Source: AV40 sp035568175 (GTDB taxonomy: Bacteria > Verrucomicrobiota > Verrucomicrobiia > Chthoniobacterales > UBA10450). From it: 64,000 bases of DNA. Made by a program: the position numbers and the translations under genes. The stretch is from the NCBI GenBank assembly GCA_035568175.1, contig DATMON010000012.1:1-64000 (forward strand). The letters are read 5' to 3'. Under the pieces are notes generated by a model. The model had not been told where the DNA came from. It saw only the letters and a list, made by a program, of their open reading frames with translations, and did not search any database. Below, piece after piece: positions 32,758 to 41,105 of this stretch (position 1 is its first letter; each line of letters opens with the position of its first letter).

Positions 32758-35424
32758 TTAAACCCGCAGGGCGCGGACGGGATCGATGCGGGTGGCGCGG
32801 CGGGCCGGGAGAAAACAGGCAACGAGCGCCACGGCGACCAAAATAATCAGCGCTCCGCCGAACGCGATTGGATCGCGCGGGCTCACTTTGTAAAGCAGGT
32901 TCCCCATTAATCGCGTCAGCAACAAGGCCGCGCCGCCGCCGATCACGACTCCGGCGATGGTCAGTCGCAAACCGCGTGAGATGACCAGGCGCAAGAGATC
33001 GCGCACAGTCGCGCCGAGCGCCATGCGGACACCGAGCTCGCGCGTGCTTTGCGAAACCGAATACGACATGACGCCGTAAAGTCCGATCGCGGCCAGGAAC
33101 AGCGCCATCCCGCCGAAAAGCGCGAGCAATGTGGCCGCGAGTCGCTGAGTGTAGCCCCGTCCGTCCACTTGCTCTTGCAAACGATCCGCGGCGTACGGCG
33201 CCAAGGTCGGATCGAGGGCGTGGACTTCGCGCACCAGCGCATTCGTGATCGCGCCCGGAGTTTCACGTGTTCGAATGAGCAAGGCGTTCCCGACAAAGAA
33301 ATTCTGGCGCACCGGCACATAAAAGAACGACCTCGGAGGCTCGAGCTTCGTCTCGATCTTCACGTTTTTCGCCACACCGACGATTTGCATCCAATTGTCT
33401 TTCACTTTGAGTCGCTGGCCCAGAGGATCTTTTCCCGGCCAATATTTCCCGGCCATTGTTTCGTTGATGATCGCGACGCGGGGCGAATTCTCGTCGTCGT
33501 TCTGTGTGAACTCGCGGCCGACGACAAGCGGGATCCCGAGGGTGGAAAAATAATCCTCGCTGACCTGCAAATAGTCCGCGTTCGGTTGCTGATCGGGCGG
33601 GGGCTGGTAACCGTCAATCTCGATGGGCGCGGAAGAAGGAGGGTTGTAACTGAACGGCGTCACTCGGGTCAAAGCCGCAGACTCGACACCGGGAAGCGCG
33701 CGGACGCGATCGAGCAGCTGCGTATGAAAAATTTTCGCGCGATCGAGTTTGTACCCTGCCGAAAACAAATCCACGACCGACATGATCACGTTGTTGGTTG
33801 AGAAACCCGGACTGGCGTTTTGCATTTGCTGCAGGCTTTGCAAAAGCAACCCGGTGCCGGCGAGGAGAACAAAACTAAGCGACACCTGCACGAGCACCAA
33901 AGCCGAGCGCAATCGCGATCGACCGCTGCCGCCGATTACCCCGGCGCCTTCGCTTTTGAGCGCGCCGGAAAGATCGACATGGCTCGATTGAATCGCGGGC
34001 ATGAGCGCGAACAGCATGGTCGATCCAACGCAAATCGCGACGCTGAGCAGGAGAACGCGCCAATCCAGTTGTCCGGGATAATCAATCGTAATCCCGGGCA
34101 CCGATACCGGAAAGGCGAGCACGAGCGCGTTGCGGCTCCAATAGGCGACCGCGATTCCGCCGATCGCGGCGATCAACGAAAGAAGCAAGCCTTCGGTGAA
34201 GAGTTGCTTGATCAAACGGCGGCGGCCGGCGCCGAGCGCAAGCCGCATCGTCATTTCATGCCGGCGCAAGAGTGATCGCGCGAGGAGGAGATTGCTCACG
34301 TTCGCGCAAGCGATGAGGAGGACAAAGAAAACAACAGCCGCGGTGATGCCGAGCGTGGTCGAAATCCCGCCGGCCGCGTTGAACGGCGTTTTCCAGAGCG
34401 GGAAGATTTCAATGCCGTGGCCGCGATTTGTTTCGGGAAAATCGTTCTCGAGCCGTTTCGCGATCGCGGAAAGTTCCGCCTGTCCCTGCTGCCGCGTGAC
34501 GCCTGGTCTGAGAAACGCGTAACCTTCAACCCAGCGCGCGCCCCGGTCCTCGAGTTTGTAGCCGGTGTTATCGAACGTCTCCTGCATCGACGTCGGCACC
34601 CAGAAGTTGAAGGAGTAGCCAATGAACGTTCCATGGAATTGTTCCGGCGCCACGCCAATGATGGTGTGCTGAACGCCGTTCAGGTATTGCGTTTTGCCAA
34701 CGATATCGGGATCACCTTTGTAACGATTTTTCCACGTCATGTAACTGATGACCGTGACCGGATGCGCGTTGCGTCCGGTGCCTTCTTCGGGTCGAAAACC
34801 GCGCCCGAGAATCGGTCGAACACCGAGCGCGTCGAAATAGTTCGCGGAAACAATTCCTCCGACCGACCGCTCGGCGCGGTCCCCAGCGCTCAGCGTTGTG
34901 CCAGTGATTTTATCGACAATGAACGACTCAAAGAGAGTCGAGTTCTTTTCGAAATCGAGAAGGTCGGGATAGGACAATCCGCTTCTTTCCGCGCCGCGGA
35001 TCGTGCCGCTGAGCGCTACCATCCGGTCCTGGTGTGCGACGAGCGGATAGGGGCGAATGAGAATCCCTTCGATCCAACTCAAGGCCGCTGCGTTGGTGCC
35101 GATGCCGAGAGTCAGACAAAGGATTGCCAAAATGGAAAATCCCGGAGTTCGCCGGAGCATTCGCGCGCCGTAGCGAATGTCCTGAACAAATTCGTCGGCC
35201 CAACGCCAGACGCGTTGTTCGCGCGCGATTTCTTTCGTCTGCTCAATTCCGCCGAACTGACGCAGCGCTGCGTTACGCGCTTCGTGCGGCAACATTCCAG
35301 CCGCGATGTTTCGTTCGGTTAGAAGATCGAGATGTTGCTGAATTTCCTCCGCCATCTCGGCGTCACGGCTGCTTTTGCGAAACAATCCGACCAGTCGAGA
35401 GAACCAGGCGCGGAGTTGCGGCAT
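32758..35424 (-). CDS. MacB/FtsX-type ABC permease (ADOP family)
   Basis: 888 residues. An N-terminal helical cap typical of these orphans (RDAEMAEEIQQHLDLLTERN... ALRQFGG) is followed by a first membrane helix (FSILAILCLTLGIGTNAA), a MacB periplasmic domain, FtsX core, a second periplasmic domain and another FtsX core. This is the duplicated orphan permease layout seen in Acidobacteria and Verrucomicrobiota, without its own ATPase. Substrate unknown; macrolides, lipids or peptides are possible. Just downstream of a PadR gene on the same strand (7-nt gap), the standard pair, and so likely repressed by it. Confidence 0.93.
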   Translation of the reverse strand: MPQLRAWFSRLVGLFRKSSRDAEMAEEIQQHLDLLTERNIAAGMLPHEARNAALRQFGGIEQTKEIAREQRVWRWADEFVQDIRYGARMLRRTPGFSILAILCLTLGIGTNAAALSWIEGILIRPYPLVAHQDRMVALSGTIRGAERSGLSYPDLLDFEKNSTLFESFIVDKITGTTLSAGDRAERSVGGIVSANYFDALGVRPILGRGFRPEEGTGRNAHPVTVISYMTWKNRYKGDPDIVGKTQYLNGVQHTIIGVAPEQFHGTFIGYSFNFWVPTSMQETFDNTGYKLEDRGARWVEGYAFLRPGVTRQQGQAELSAIAKRLENDFPETNRGHGIEIFPLWKTPFNAAGGISTTLGITAAVVFFVLLIACANVSNLLLARSLLRRHEMTMRLALGAGRRRLIKQLFTEGLLLSLIAAIGGIAVAYWSRNALVLAFPVSVPGITIDYPGQLDWRVLLLSVAICVGSTMLFALMPAIQSSHVDLSGALKSEGAGVIGGSGRSRLRSALVLVQVSLSFVLLAGTGLLLQSLQQMQNASPGFSTNNVIMSVVDLFSAGYKLDRAKIFHTQLLDRVRALPGVESAALTRVTPFSYNPPSSAPIEIDGYQPPPDQQPNADYLQVSEDYFSTLGIPLVVGREFTQNDDENSPRVAIINETMAGKYWPGKDPLGQRLKVKDNWMQIVGVAKNVKIETKLEPPRSFFYVPVRQNFFVGNALLIRTRETPGAITNALVREVHALDPTLAPYAADRLQEQVDGRGYTQRLAATLLALFGGMALFLAAIGLYGVMSYSVSQSTRELGVRMALGATVRDLLRLVISRGLRLTIAGVVIGGGAALLLTRLMGNLLYKVSPRDPIAFGGALIILVAVALVACFLPARRATRIDPVRALRV

Positions 35425-35431
35425 AAATTTG

Positions 35432-35764
35432 TTAGCCCTCGGCGAGAACGAGATCGATTCCCTTCGTGATTCGCAACCAATGTTCCTTTTCGGCAGTGAG
35501 CTGTTTTCGTCCGGCCGCGGTCAGCTTGTAATAGCGCGCTTTGCGATTGTTGTCGGACACGCCCCACTCCGCTTTGATCCAGCCTTGCGCTTCGAGTCGA
35601 TAAAGCGCCGGATAAAGCGAACCTTGTTCGACGTGCAGAATGTCTTCCGACATCTGCTGAATGCGGTCGGCAATCGCGAGGCCGTGCCGCGGATCGTGCT
35701 GGAGCGCCTTCAAGATCAACATATCGAGCGTTCCGTAAACCAGGTCTGGTTTTTCCTTCGCCAT
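35432..35764 (-). CDS. PadR-family transcriptional regulator
   Basis: 110 residues from ATG 35764 (MAKEKPDLVYGTLDMLIL). Winged helix: GTLDMLILKALQHDPRHGLAIADRI, then wing VEQGSLYPALYRLEAQGWI and EWGVSDNNRKARYYKLTAAGRKQL. This is the PadR-s1 type with a short C-terminal dimer helix. Such regulators repress the neighbouring ADOP permease and themselves. The 34-nt block just upstream (35778-35811) recurs almost unchanged before the YceI gene (36455-36488), so both are probably its targets. Confidence 0.94.
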   Translation of the reverse strand: MAKEKPDLVYGTLDMLILKALQHDPRHGLAIADRIQQMSEDILHVEQGSLYPALYRLEAQGWIKAEWGVSDNNRKARYYKLTAAGRKQLTAEKEHWLRITKGIDLVLAEG

Positions 35765-35777
35765 AAAATCTTTCAAG

Positions 35778-35811
35778 CCTAGACAGTCTTGGTAAAGGAT
35801 TGTTCAATCTT
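35778..35811 (-). promoter_or_regulatory. Likely PadR operator/promoter, copy 1
   Basis: AAGATTGAACAATCCTTTAC then CAAGACTGTCTAGG on the minus strand, ending 14 nt before the padR ATG. A copy with a single difference lies at 36455-36488 before the YceI gene. A TTGACA-like -35 precedes it (TTGACAGTTTAAGC on the minus strand). Probably the PadR-bound promoter. Confidence 0.65.
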
Positions 35812-35884
35812 TTGCTTAAACTGTCAACCGGGACGGCAACATCTGTTTCAACAACTGCATCGGGTCGGCAGTCGCAAACGGCCG

Positions 35885-36448
35885 CTACTTCTTAATGCCT
35901 TCCAGGCTCAGGATGATAGTGACCTCGTCGCCGACCTCGCCGAGCTCGAAGTTCATCCCGAAGTCGCTTCGCTTGATCGTGAAGCGCGTTTCGCCTCCGC
36001 CGCGCATTTCGCCAAACACACCTTTGCCTTCGCCACCTTTCTTGAAATCGACCGTCAGCGGCTTGGTCACGCCGTGTATGGTGAGGTCACCCGAGACTTT
36101 GAGCGTGTCCCCGGAGCCTTCGACCTTTGTGCTCTTGAAGGTCATCGTCGGAAACTGTTTCGCGTCGAAGAAATCCCGGCTCTTCACGCTTCGGTCGCGA
36201 ATCGAATTGTGCGTGTCGAGGCTTTCCACCGCCACCGACAATTCGACCGAACTCTTCGCAGGGTTGTCTTTGTCGAAAACGACAGTCCCCGAGATGTCGT
36301 TGAAGCGGCCATAGGTGTTGGCAATGCCGAGGTGTTGCACGCTAAAGAGCACGAACGAATGAACCGGATCGAGCTTGAATGTGTCGGCCGCGTTTGCGGA
36401 TAGAACGAATGCACTAAGAAGTGCGACGACGAGGGTGACTGATTTCAT
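35885..36448 (-). CDS. YceI-family periplasmic lipid-binding protein
   Basis: 187 residues from ATG 36448 (MKSVTLVVALLSAFVLSANA signal peptide). The YceI lipocalin-like barrel follows: TFKLDPVHSFVLFSVQHLGI, YGRFNDISGTVVFD, ESLDTHNSIRDRSVKSRDFFDAKQFPTM, ISGDLTIHGVTKPL-type strand, and the end SDFGMNFELGEVGDEVTI. Members bind isoprenoid or polyisoprenoid lipids in the periplasm and are often stress-induced. Its promoter carries the same 34-nt block as the padR gene, tying it to the ADOP permease. Confidence 0.93.
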   Translation of the reverse strand: MKSVTLVVALLSAFVLSANAADTFKLDPVHSFVLFSVQHLGIANTYGRFNDISGTVVFDKDNPAKSSVELSVAVESLDTHNSIRDRSVKSRDFFDAKQFPTMTFKSTKVEGSGDTLKVSGDLTIHGVTKPLTVDFKKGGEGKGVFGEMRGGGETRFTIKRSDFGMNFELGEVGDEVTIILSLEGIKK

Positions 36449-36454
36449 GTCAAA

Positions 36455-36488
36455 CCTAGACAGTCTTGGTAAAGGACTGTTCAATCTT
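36455..36488 (-). promoter_or_regulatory. Likely PadR operator/promoter, copy 2
   Basis: Near-identical to 35778-35811 (one base change), 7 nt upstream of the YceI ATG. Further upstream CCAGTCTAGGGG gives a partial dyad with the GACTGTCTAGG end. Suggests a shared PadR regulon of permease, regulator and YceI protein. Confidence 0.65.
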
Positions 36489-36518
36489 CCCCTAGACTGG
36501 CAAGTGGACGCGCAGGAG

Positions 36519-37037
36519 CTACTTCGGCGGCCTGGATTTTGCGGTCAAAACCCGTCGAATTGCCAGGGCGTTGAGAATTTCCGGATTACCCTGGGCCCAG
36601 GCGTTGTCGATGGTCATCCGTTTGAATCGCCATTTTTCACCGTCGCGGACCAGCTCGCAATCGTAACGGTTCATCAACAGCGCGTTCTCCGATCCCGGAC
36701 GCGGACCTTCCCGCGGCATGAAATGTTGAGCCATGACGTATGCATAGAGCGTGGCCGAATCGCCGCTGATCTCGACCTGGAGATTGTTGACTGTGTGACT
36801 GGTATCCAATGGGCCGAGTAGCGGAAGCAGAGCATCCACGATCGCTTGACGGCCGGTCAATTTCGGGAAATCGAGTCCAAGCTTTTTGCCGGCGGGCGTG
36901 AAATCGAGGACGCAACCTTCGGTAAGCGTCGATGCCAGCGAATCGGCGTCGCCATGATCAAGACCGAACGCATAGCGATGCAACGCGTCGGCAATTTCGT
37001 AACGGTCGGCGGCAAGGTGCGCGAGATCGTTGCTCAT
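36519..37037 (-). CDS. SnoaL-like (NTF2-fold) protein
   Basis: 172 residues; NTF2-like alpha+beta fold: AADRYEIADALHRYAFGLDHGDADSLASTLTEGCVLDF, VDALLPLLGPLDTSHTVNN, ISGDSATLYAYVMAQHF and KWRFKRMTIDNAWAQGNPE. This layout is typical of SnoaL_4 proteins related to bile acid 7-alpha dehydratase and polyketide cyclases, but no specific substrate can be named. Cytosolic, no signal peptide. It lies between the YceI and YiiX-like genes on the same strand, 70 nt upstream of YceI; a shared role is not evident. Confidence 0.85.
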   Translation of the reverse strand: MSNDLAHLAADRYEIADALHRYAFGLDHGDADSLASTLTEGCVLDFTPAGKKLGLDFPKLTGRQAIVDALLPLLGPLDTSHTVNNLQVEISGDSATLYAYVMAQHFMPREGPRPGSENALLMNRYDCELVRDGEKWRFKRMTIDNAWAQGNPEILNALAIRRVLTAKSRPPK

Positions 37038-37088
37038 GAATTAGCAGCTTAGTGGGTCACCATCGCAAAGCTCAGACGAACTAGAAGA

Positions 37089-37832
37089 CTACTGAGTCGT
37101 GTCCGTGACCGAAACTAGAGAGGAACTCTTGTAAATATCCTCGGGTGATATCGCTGATTCTTGCGGGTCGTATCCCTTGCCGTTCCGGTAGGTATCTTTC
37201 TCGGCCTCGAGTTTCGCTTTGATTTGTTGGGCGAGGTTGTCGGGAACACTGTTAACGTAATGTGCCATGATCGGCAATGTGCCAAGTGAGAGCCCGCCTG
37301 CTTGGTACGATTTCCAAACAAGTTCCGAACAGTAGGCATGATCATCCGTCCAGGAAAATCCCTGATCGTAAGTGGTGTTGTGTAGAATTTTTGCCTTCTC
37401 AAGGATTTTGCCGATCGCTGTCTGTAAATCCGGCTGACCGTTCCATCGACGGACATAAATGTTGTGGAGATCGGTCATCGCTTTGCCATTAACTGTTCCT
37501 TTGGATTCCGCCGTCTGCCATTCTGCCAAGCTCAGGTAGCGTCCTCTGCCTGCTCCCTCATAAACTTTAAGTTTACCATCGCTGGCATCGACAAAAAGAA
37601 TTCCACAATGAGTAAACACATCGTCGGCGTCGTCTTTCGCCGCGACGTTAGATAATGCTGCAATCAGTGCCGCGTTGGAACTACGCGACCTGATAAAGAC
37701 GATATCGCCGGGTTTGAGCTTGGACCAATGTTCCGGTGAGAGAGATTGGCGCTTCGGCGTCGTTTCTTGACCGAACGAAAGCAGGGTCAACAACAAGAAG
37801 GCTACCGAGAAGAGGGAGATGCGAGATTTCAT
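37089..37832 (-). CDS. YiiX-like permuted papain-fold (NlpC/P60) protein
   Basis: 247 residues with signal peptide (MKSRISLFSVAFLLLTLLSF). The permuted domain starts LKPGDIVFIRSRSSNAALIAALSN, has catalytic His in DDVFTHCGILFVD and Cys in DHAYCSELVWKSYQAGGL, in the His-before-Cys order of YiiX/YebB-like enzymes. These act as amidases or peptidases, some on lipidated substrates; here exported. C-terminal tail after residue 205 is charged. No clear operon partner; the upstream gap of about 90 nt contains nothing I recognise. Confidence 0.85.
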   Translation of the reverse strand: MKSRISLFSVAFLLLTLLSFGQETTPKRQSLSPEHWSKLKPGDIVFIRSRSSNAALIAALSNVAAKDDADDVFTHCGILFVDASDGKLKVYEGAGRGRYLSLAEWQTAESKGTVNGKAMTDLHNIYVRRWNGQPDLQTAIGKILEKAKILHNTTYDQGFSWTDDHAYCSELVWKSYQAGGLSLGTLPIMAHYVNSVPDNLAQQIKAKLEAEKDTYRNGKGYDPQESAISPEDIYKSSSLVSVTDTTQ

Positions 37833-37925
37833 GGGAGGATGAAAACGGACGTTATGATAATGCGCGTGCGGTGTAAATAACTCTGCGAAGCATTATCCTC
37901 CGACGATCCGGCCGCGCGAAAAAAA

Positions 37926-38156
37926 TTGCGTAACCGTTCCGCGCGCACACCGGTCACTTCAATTGTGTACCGATCTCTTTTGCTTGCCTTGCGAAAAAGA
38001 AAACTGAGGTTGCTTCTCTTTGCCTGTGCCTTGCTGGCCGCCGGGTGCGCGCATGACGCCTCCGATAGTTCCGAGGATCATCCACATCATCATCACGGAC
38101 ATCGAGGAGGGGAACAAAGCTTCACCAGTCCCTCGCCGTCGCCGGGCGGCTTTTAA
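37926..38156 (+). CDS. Small His-rich lipoprotein
   Basis: Up to 76 residues; a start at GTG 37965 (VYRSLLLALRKRKLRLLLF) is more like a signal peptide. Lipobox LLAAGC near residue 41, then DASDSSEDHPHHHHGHRGGEQ, with five His and several acidic residues that could bind metal. No family known. Alone between the divergent YiiX gene and the next operon. Support comes from the lipobox only, so moderate. Confidence 0.55.
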   Translation: MRNRSARTPVTSIVYRSLLLALRKRKLRLLLFACALLAAGCAHDASDSSEDHPHHHHGHRGGEQSFTSPSPSPGGF

Positions 38157-38285
38157 TTCAAGGCACGAACCAAAGAAGGATCTCACTCAATAACGGCGCG
38201 GTAGCGGTCAGACCGGTGTGAACCGCCCCGTATTGTCTCGCTAAAAATCCATTCGTGTTGCAGTGCCTTGATTTGACGACATCGG

Positions 38286-38305
38286 ATATTACGATATCGT
38301 AATAT
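38286..38305. promoter_or_regulatory. Palindromic operator at start of MarR operon
   Basis: A perfect 20-bp palindrome ATATTACGATATCGTAATAT, 3 nt before the first ATG (38309) and overlapping a TATAAT-like -10. A MarR gene closes the operon, and MarR dimers bind palindromes of this size, so self-repression is likely. Confidence 0.7.
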
Positions 38306-38308
38306 AAT

Positions 38309-38848
38309 ATGAGAGAAATCTTAGTAATGTGGGGATGCGGACTGGTACTGACTCAGGTTGTGGCTTCGGGAGACCCCGGCGCGGCCAAGCTCGAACAAAG
38401 GACGCAATCGTTCAGGATTGTCCTGAATGGATCGGTTGCAGATGTGACGCCGCTTTTCGGGCCGGCGCGCGAGGCAGAGTGGGCGCCCAGTTGGAGACCG
38501 CATTTCGTTCAACCGGCCGACGGTGGGCAGCACGAGGGAGTGGTGTTCACGACCGCCAGCGCCAGTGGCAGAGAAAGACTTTGGTTGCTCACGGCCTACG
38601 ACGTGAAAGAGGGCCGCGTGGAGTACGTGTTCGTAACACCGGGGTTCACGGCCAACGAGATCAAAATTCAAGTCGTAGCGGAGGGCGAAAGGAAGTGCCA
38701 AGCAACGGTTACGTATCGACATTCTGCCCTGGCGACGGAAGGAAACCAAGAGGTCGCCAAACTGGACACGCTGTGGGCGGAACAGCAACGCGTTCACTGG
38801 CAGACTGCGATCAACGCACTCTTGGCAAAAGGAGCTACCCATGAGTGA
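38309..38848 (+). CDS. Hypothetical protein with SRPBCC-like character
   Basis: 179 residues. The start MREILVMWGCGLVLTQVVASGDPG looks like a signal peptide. The body (RIVLNGSVADVTPLFGPAREAEWAPSWRPHF ... GRVEYVFVTPGFTANEIKIQV) has the strand pattern and PLFGPxREAEWAPxW motif of SRPBCC (START-like) ligand-binding proteins. First gene of a three-gene operon (overlaps the next by 8 nt) that ends with a MarR regulator. The ATG lies just after a 20-bp palindrome, so it is likely leaderless or repressed directly by the MarR protein. Confidence 0.72.
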   Translation: MREILVMWGCGLVLTQVVASGDPGAAKLEQRTQSFRIVLNGSVADVTPLFGPAREAEWAPSWRPHFVQPADGGQHEGVVFTTASASGRERLWLLTAYDVKEGRVEYVFVTPGFTANEIKIQVVAEGERKCQATVTYRHSALATEGNQEVAKLDTLWAEQQRVHWQTAINALLAKGATHE

Positions 38849-39293
38849 TGTGGAAATGACGCGCGCGCTCGAGCGAGGAGAGATCGCGAACGAGAATTTT
38901 CGTCACGCGTCGCACTTGCATGTGGCCTGGATTTATCTGTCTGAGACAACTTCGGTCGACCAAGCTTCCGCTAGAATGCGGGATGCTCTGCGGAGATTCG
39001 CTGCTTCAGTTGGGAAACCGGAAAAATATCATGAAACCATCACGCTTTTCTGGGTACGCCTTCTCGCTCTTGCGCGCGAAGCATCAGGCGAAACCCTGGA
39101 AAAGCTTGTCGCAGCAAATCCGCAGTTGCTGGAAAAGAATTTTCCGCTCGCTTACTATTCACGCGAGCGACTTTTCAGCGACAAGGCGCGGACCAGGTGG
39201 TTGGAACCCGATCTGAAGCCGATTTCTCTCAATGCCATTGCATCTTGTTCATCCAGTTCACCGGGCAACGCACCGGATCGGCCTCTACCTTGA
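38841..39293 (+). CDS. Conserved hypothetical protein in MarR operon
   Basis: 150 residues, cytosolic helical. Contains NENFRHASHLHVAWIYL with paired His, and DALRRFAASVGKPEKYHETITLFWVRLL, a pattern I have seen in short conserved hypothetical proteins but cannot name. The tail (SLNAIASCSSSSPGNAPDRPLP) reads through the start of the next gene, which overlaps it by 62 nt, and looks non-native. Middle gene between an SRPBCC-like protein and a MarR regulator. Confidence 0.7.
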   Translation: MSDVEMTRALERGEIANENFRHASHLHVAWIYLSETTSVDQASARMRDALRRFAASVGKPEKYHETITLFWVRLLALAREASGETLEKLVAANPQLLEKNFPLAYYSRERLFSDKARTRWLEPDLKPISLNAIASCSSSSPGNAPDRPLP

Positions 39294-39666
39294 TGCTTTG
39301 CGCGAACCCGGGCTGACGCAGGGCGAAGCGCACATTCTGGCGCTGCTCGCGCAGCGCTCCCCGGCGAAAGTGGCCGACCTCCATCGCGGCCTCGCCCACA
39401 AAAGATCGACATTGACCAGTATTCTCGATCGTCTTGCGAACCGCGGCCTGATCACGCGGCAAGTTGGCAAAACCGATCGCCGCACTTTTCTGATCGGGCT
39501 GACGGCGAAGGGTCGAAGACTGGCCCGCCGCGTCAGCGGGCATTTGGCCGATTTAGAACGCAGTGTCGTGCGGCGTGTAACAGCCGCCGACATCAAAGGA
39601 TTCAACAATGTCGTGACAGCTTTGGAACACCAAGCGCATCACGGGACGCGAGCGCAACGCCGCTAA
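39232..39666 (+). CDS. MarR-family transcriptional regulator
   Basis: 144 residues with the MarR winged helix: LTQGEAHILALLAQRSPAKVADLHRGLAHKRSTLTSILDRLANRGLITRQVGKTDRRTFLIGLTAKGRRLA, then a dimer helix. The start overlaps the upstream gene by 62 nt, which is long but both frames show clear protein. Probably controls its own operon through the palindrome at 38286-38305. The inducer could be the ligand of the SRPBCC-like protein. AAGATCGACAT lies in the recognition region (39402). Confidence 0.88.
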   Translation: MPLHLVHPVHRATHRIGLYLDALREPGLTQGEAHILALLAQRSPAKVADLHRGLAHKRSTLTSILDRLANRGLITRQVGKTDRRTFLIGLTAKGRRLARRVSGHLADLERSVVRRVTAADIKGFNNVVTALEHQAHHGTRAQRR

Positions 39667-39716
39667 ATCCTATTCGTAACGATGAGCGCTTAGAGCAGCC
39701 AATGTTCGGAGCGTGA

Positions 39717-41105
39717 TCAACGCACCATGATAAAAATGAGTAGCGCGACCAGCGCGATCAACGCGACCAGGCCGGAATACACGATGCCGTCTTGAAGCCG
39801 GGCGCGACGCGCGGCTTCGGAGTACGGAATGCGCGTAAAAGTCACCATGGTGTAAAGCGGCAGATAGATTCCGGGCAACGTCGCTTCGAGGAAATGATCG
39901 AGTTTTTTCTTCGCGCGGAAAGTGCGTGAGGCAGTTTTGTCGCGCATCTCGGTGAAATTTTCCAAAGCGAGATCGGCCAGCGCATCGGCGTTTATTTTCC
40001 GGCGCTGGAAATATTCAGCGAATGCTCGTTGTCGATCTCGTCCGCCGCCGGACGGACCCGCCGTGGTGGGCGGGAATTGGGCCAGGCATTCATCGAGCAC
40101 GACGCAATCTTCGAATGCCGCGTTCATTCCCTGTCCGTAGAATGGCACGACCGCATGGGCGGCATCACCCACCAACGCGACTTTGTCCTGATAATACCAA
40201 GGCGAACAACGAATCGTAACGAGTGAGCCGGTCGGATTATTCTTAAAGTCGTCGAGCAGGTTTGGCATCAGCGGCACGGCATCGGGAAATTCTTCGTCGA
40301 AAAAACGACGGACGTCGTCGTCGGTCTTCGTCGTAGCGAAACTGCGCGAACCTTCAAATTCCCAAAACAACGTGCAGGTGAACGATCCATCAGGATTTGG
40401 CAGAGCGATCATCATGAAACTTTTCCGCGGCCAGATGTGGAGCGCGTTCTTTTCCATTCTCCACGAACCATCCTGCCCGGGCGGGATCGTCAGTTCTTTG
40501 TAGCCGTGGGCGAGATAACTCTCGTCGTACTCGAAATTGCCGATCTTCAGCTGCATCGATTGTCGCACCGCTGAAAACGCGCCGTCCACGCCGATGACAG
40601 CGTCTCCGGACGCGTGGATAATTTGATTCTCGGAACTCGCAGGCAAGACGCCTGGCTCCACAGAAGAGTCCACAAGTTGAGCTGTTGCGGAATCGAGATC
40701 GACATCGGTGCACTTGTGATTGAAATAGACGCGCACGTTCGGATAACGCTGGGCCGCTTCGATCACGGTTGTATTCAGCGCGGCACGCCCAATCGAGTTG
40801 ATGTGTTTGTTTGGATCGACATCATACGGCGTAAATATTGGCGCCTGTCCCGCCTTGGCGGGATGGATCATCCGGCCGCGCATCGGGATCGCATGTCGCA
40901 AGACTTCGTCCGCAATTCCGATTTGTTCGAGCGCGTGAATACCACGCGTCGAGAGCGCGAGATTGATCGAGCGCCCGCCGACCATATTGCCTTCGCGCGG
41001 ATCAGGCCGGTGTTCGTAAAGATCGACCTCGTATCCGCGGCGTCCCAAATACGCCGCCAACAATCCGCCGGCTAAGCCGGAGCCAATCAGGACGAACTTA
41101 GGCAC
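39717..41105 (-). CDS. kmo: Kynurenine 3-monooxygenase
   Basis: 462 residues. FAD flavoprotein hydroxylating kynurenine to 3-hydroxykynurenine using NADPH and O2. FAD site LIGSGLAGGLLAAYLGRRGY; GRSINLALSTRG; VGDAAHAVVPFYGQGMNAAFEDC. The C-terminal hydrophobic helix (VALIALVALLIFIMV) suggests membrane anchoring, as in the mitochondrial enzyme. Two short stretches are repeat-like insertions: PPTTAGPSGGGRDRQ (DNA 40038-40075) and HPAKAGQAP (around 40847-40870), where relatives have shorter loops. The rest matches the family closely. Followed by the kynureninase gene 3.4 kb away on the same strand. Confidence 0.94.
   Translation of the reverse strand: MPKFVLIGSGLAGGLLAAYLGRRGYEVDLYEHRPDPREGNMVGGRSINLALSTRGIHALEQIGIADEVLRHAIPMRGRMIHPAKAGQAPIFTPYDVDPNKHINSIGRAALNTTVIEAAQRYPNVRVYFNHKCTDVDLDSATAQLVDSSVEPGVLPASSENQIIHASGDAVIGVDGAFSAVRQSMQLKIGNFEYDESYLAHGYKELTIPPGQDGSWRMEKNALHIWPRKSFMMIALPNPDGSFTCTLFWEFEGSRSFATTKTDDDVRRFFDEEFPDAVPLMPNLLDDFKNNPTGSLVTIRCSPWYYQDKVALVGDAAHAVVPFYGQGMNAAFEDCVVLDECLAQFPPTTAGPSGGGRDRQRAFAEYFQRRKINADALADLALENFTEMRDKTASRTFRAKKKLDHFLEATLPGIYLPLYTMVTFTRIPYSEAARRARLQDGIVYSGLVALIALVALLIFIMVR
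40038..40075. repeat. Family A repeat inside the kynurenine monooxygenase gene
   Basis: CCGCCGCCGGACGGACCCGC followed by CGTGGTGGGCGGG, a close relative of 29094-29135, read in frame to give a Thr/Gly/Pro-rich loop near residue 350 of the enzyme. Confidence 0.65.

Noticed and set aside
35157..35172. Apparent family B repeat (GCGCCGTAGCG) in the permease gene
   Set aside because: The residues it encodes (RYGARML) are conserved in ADOP permeases, so the match to the repeat is chance.
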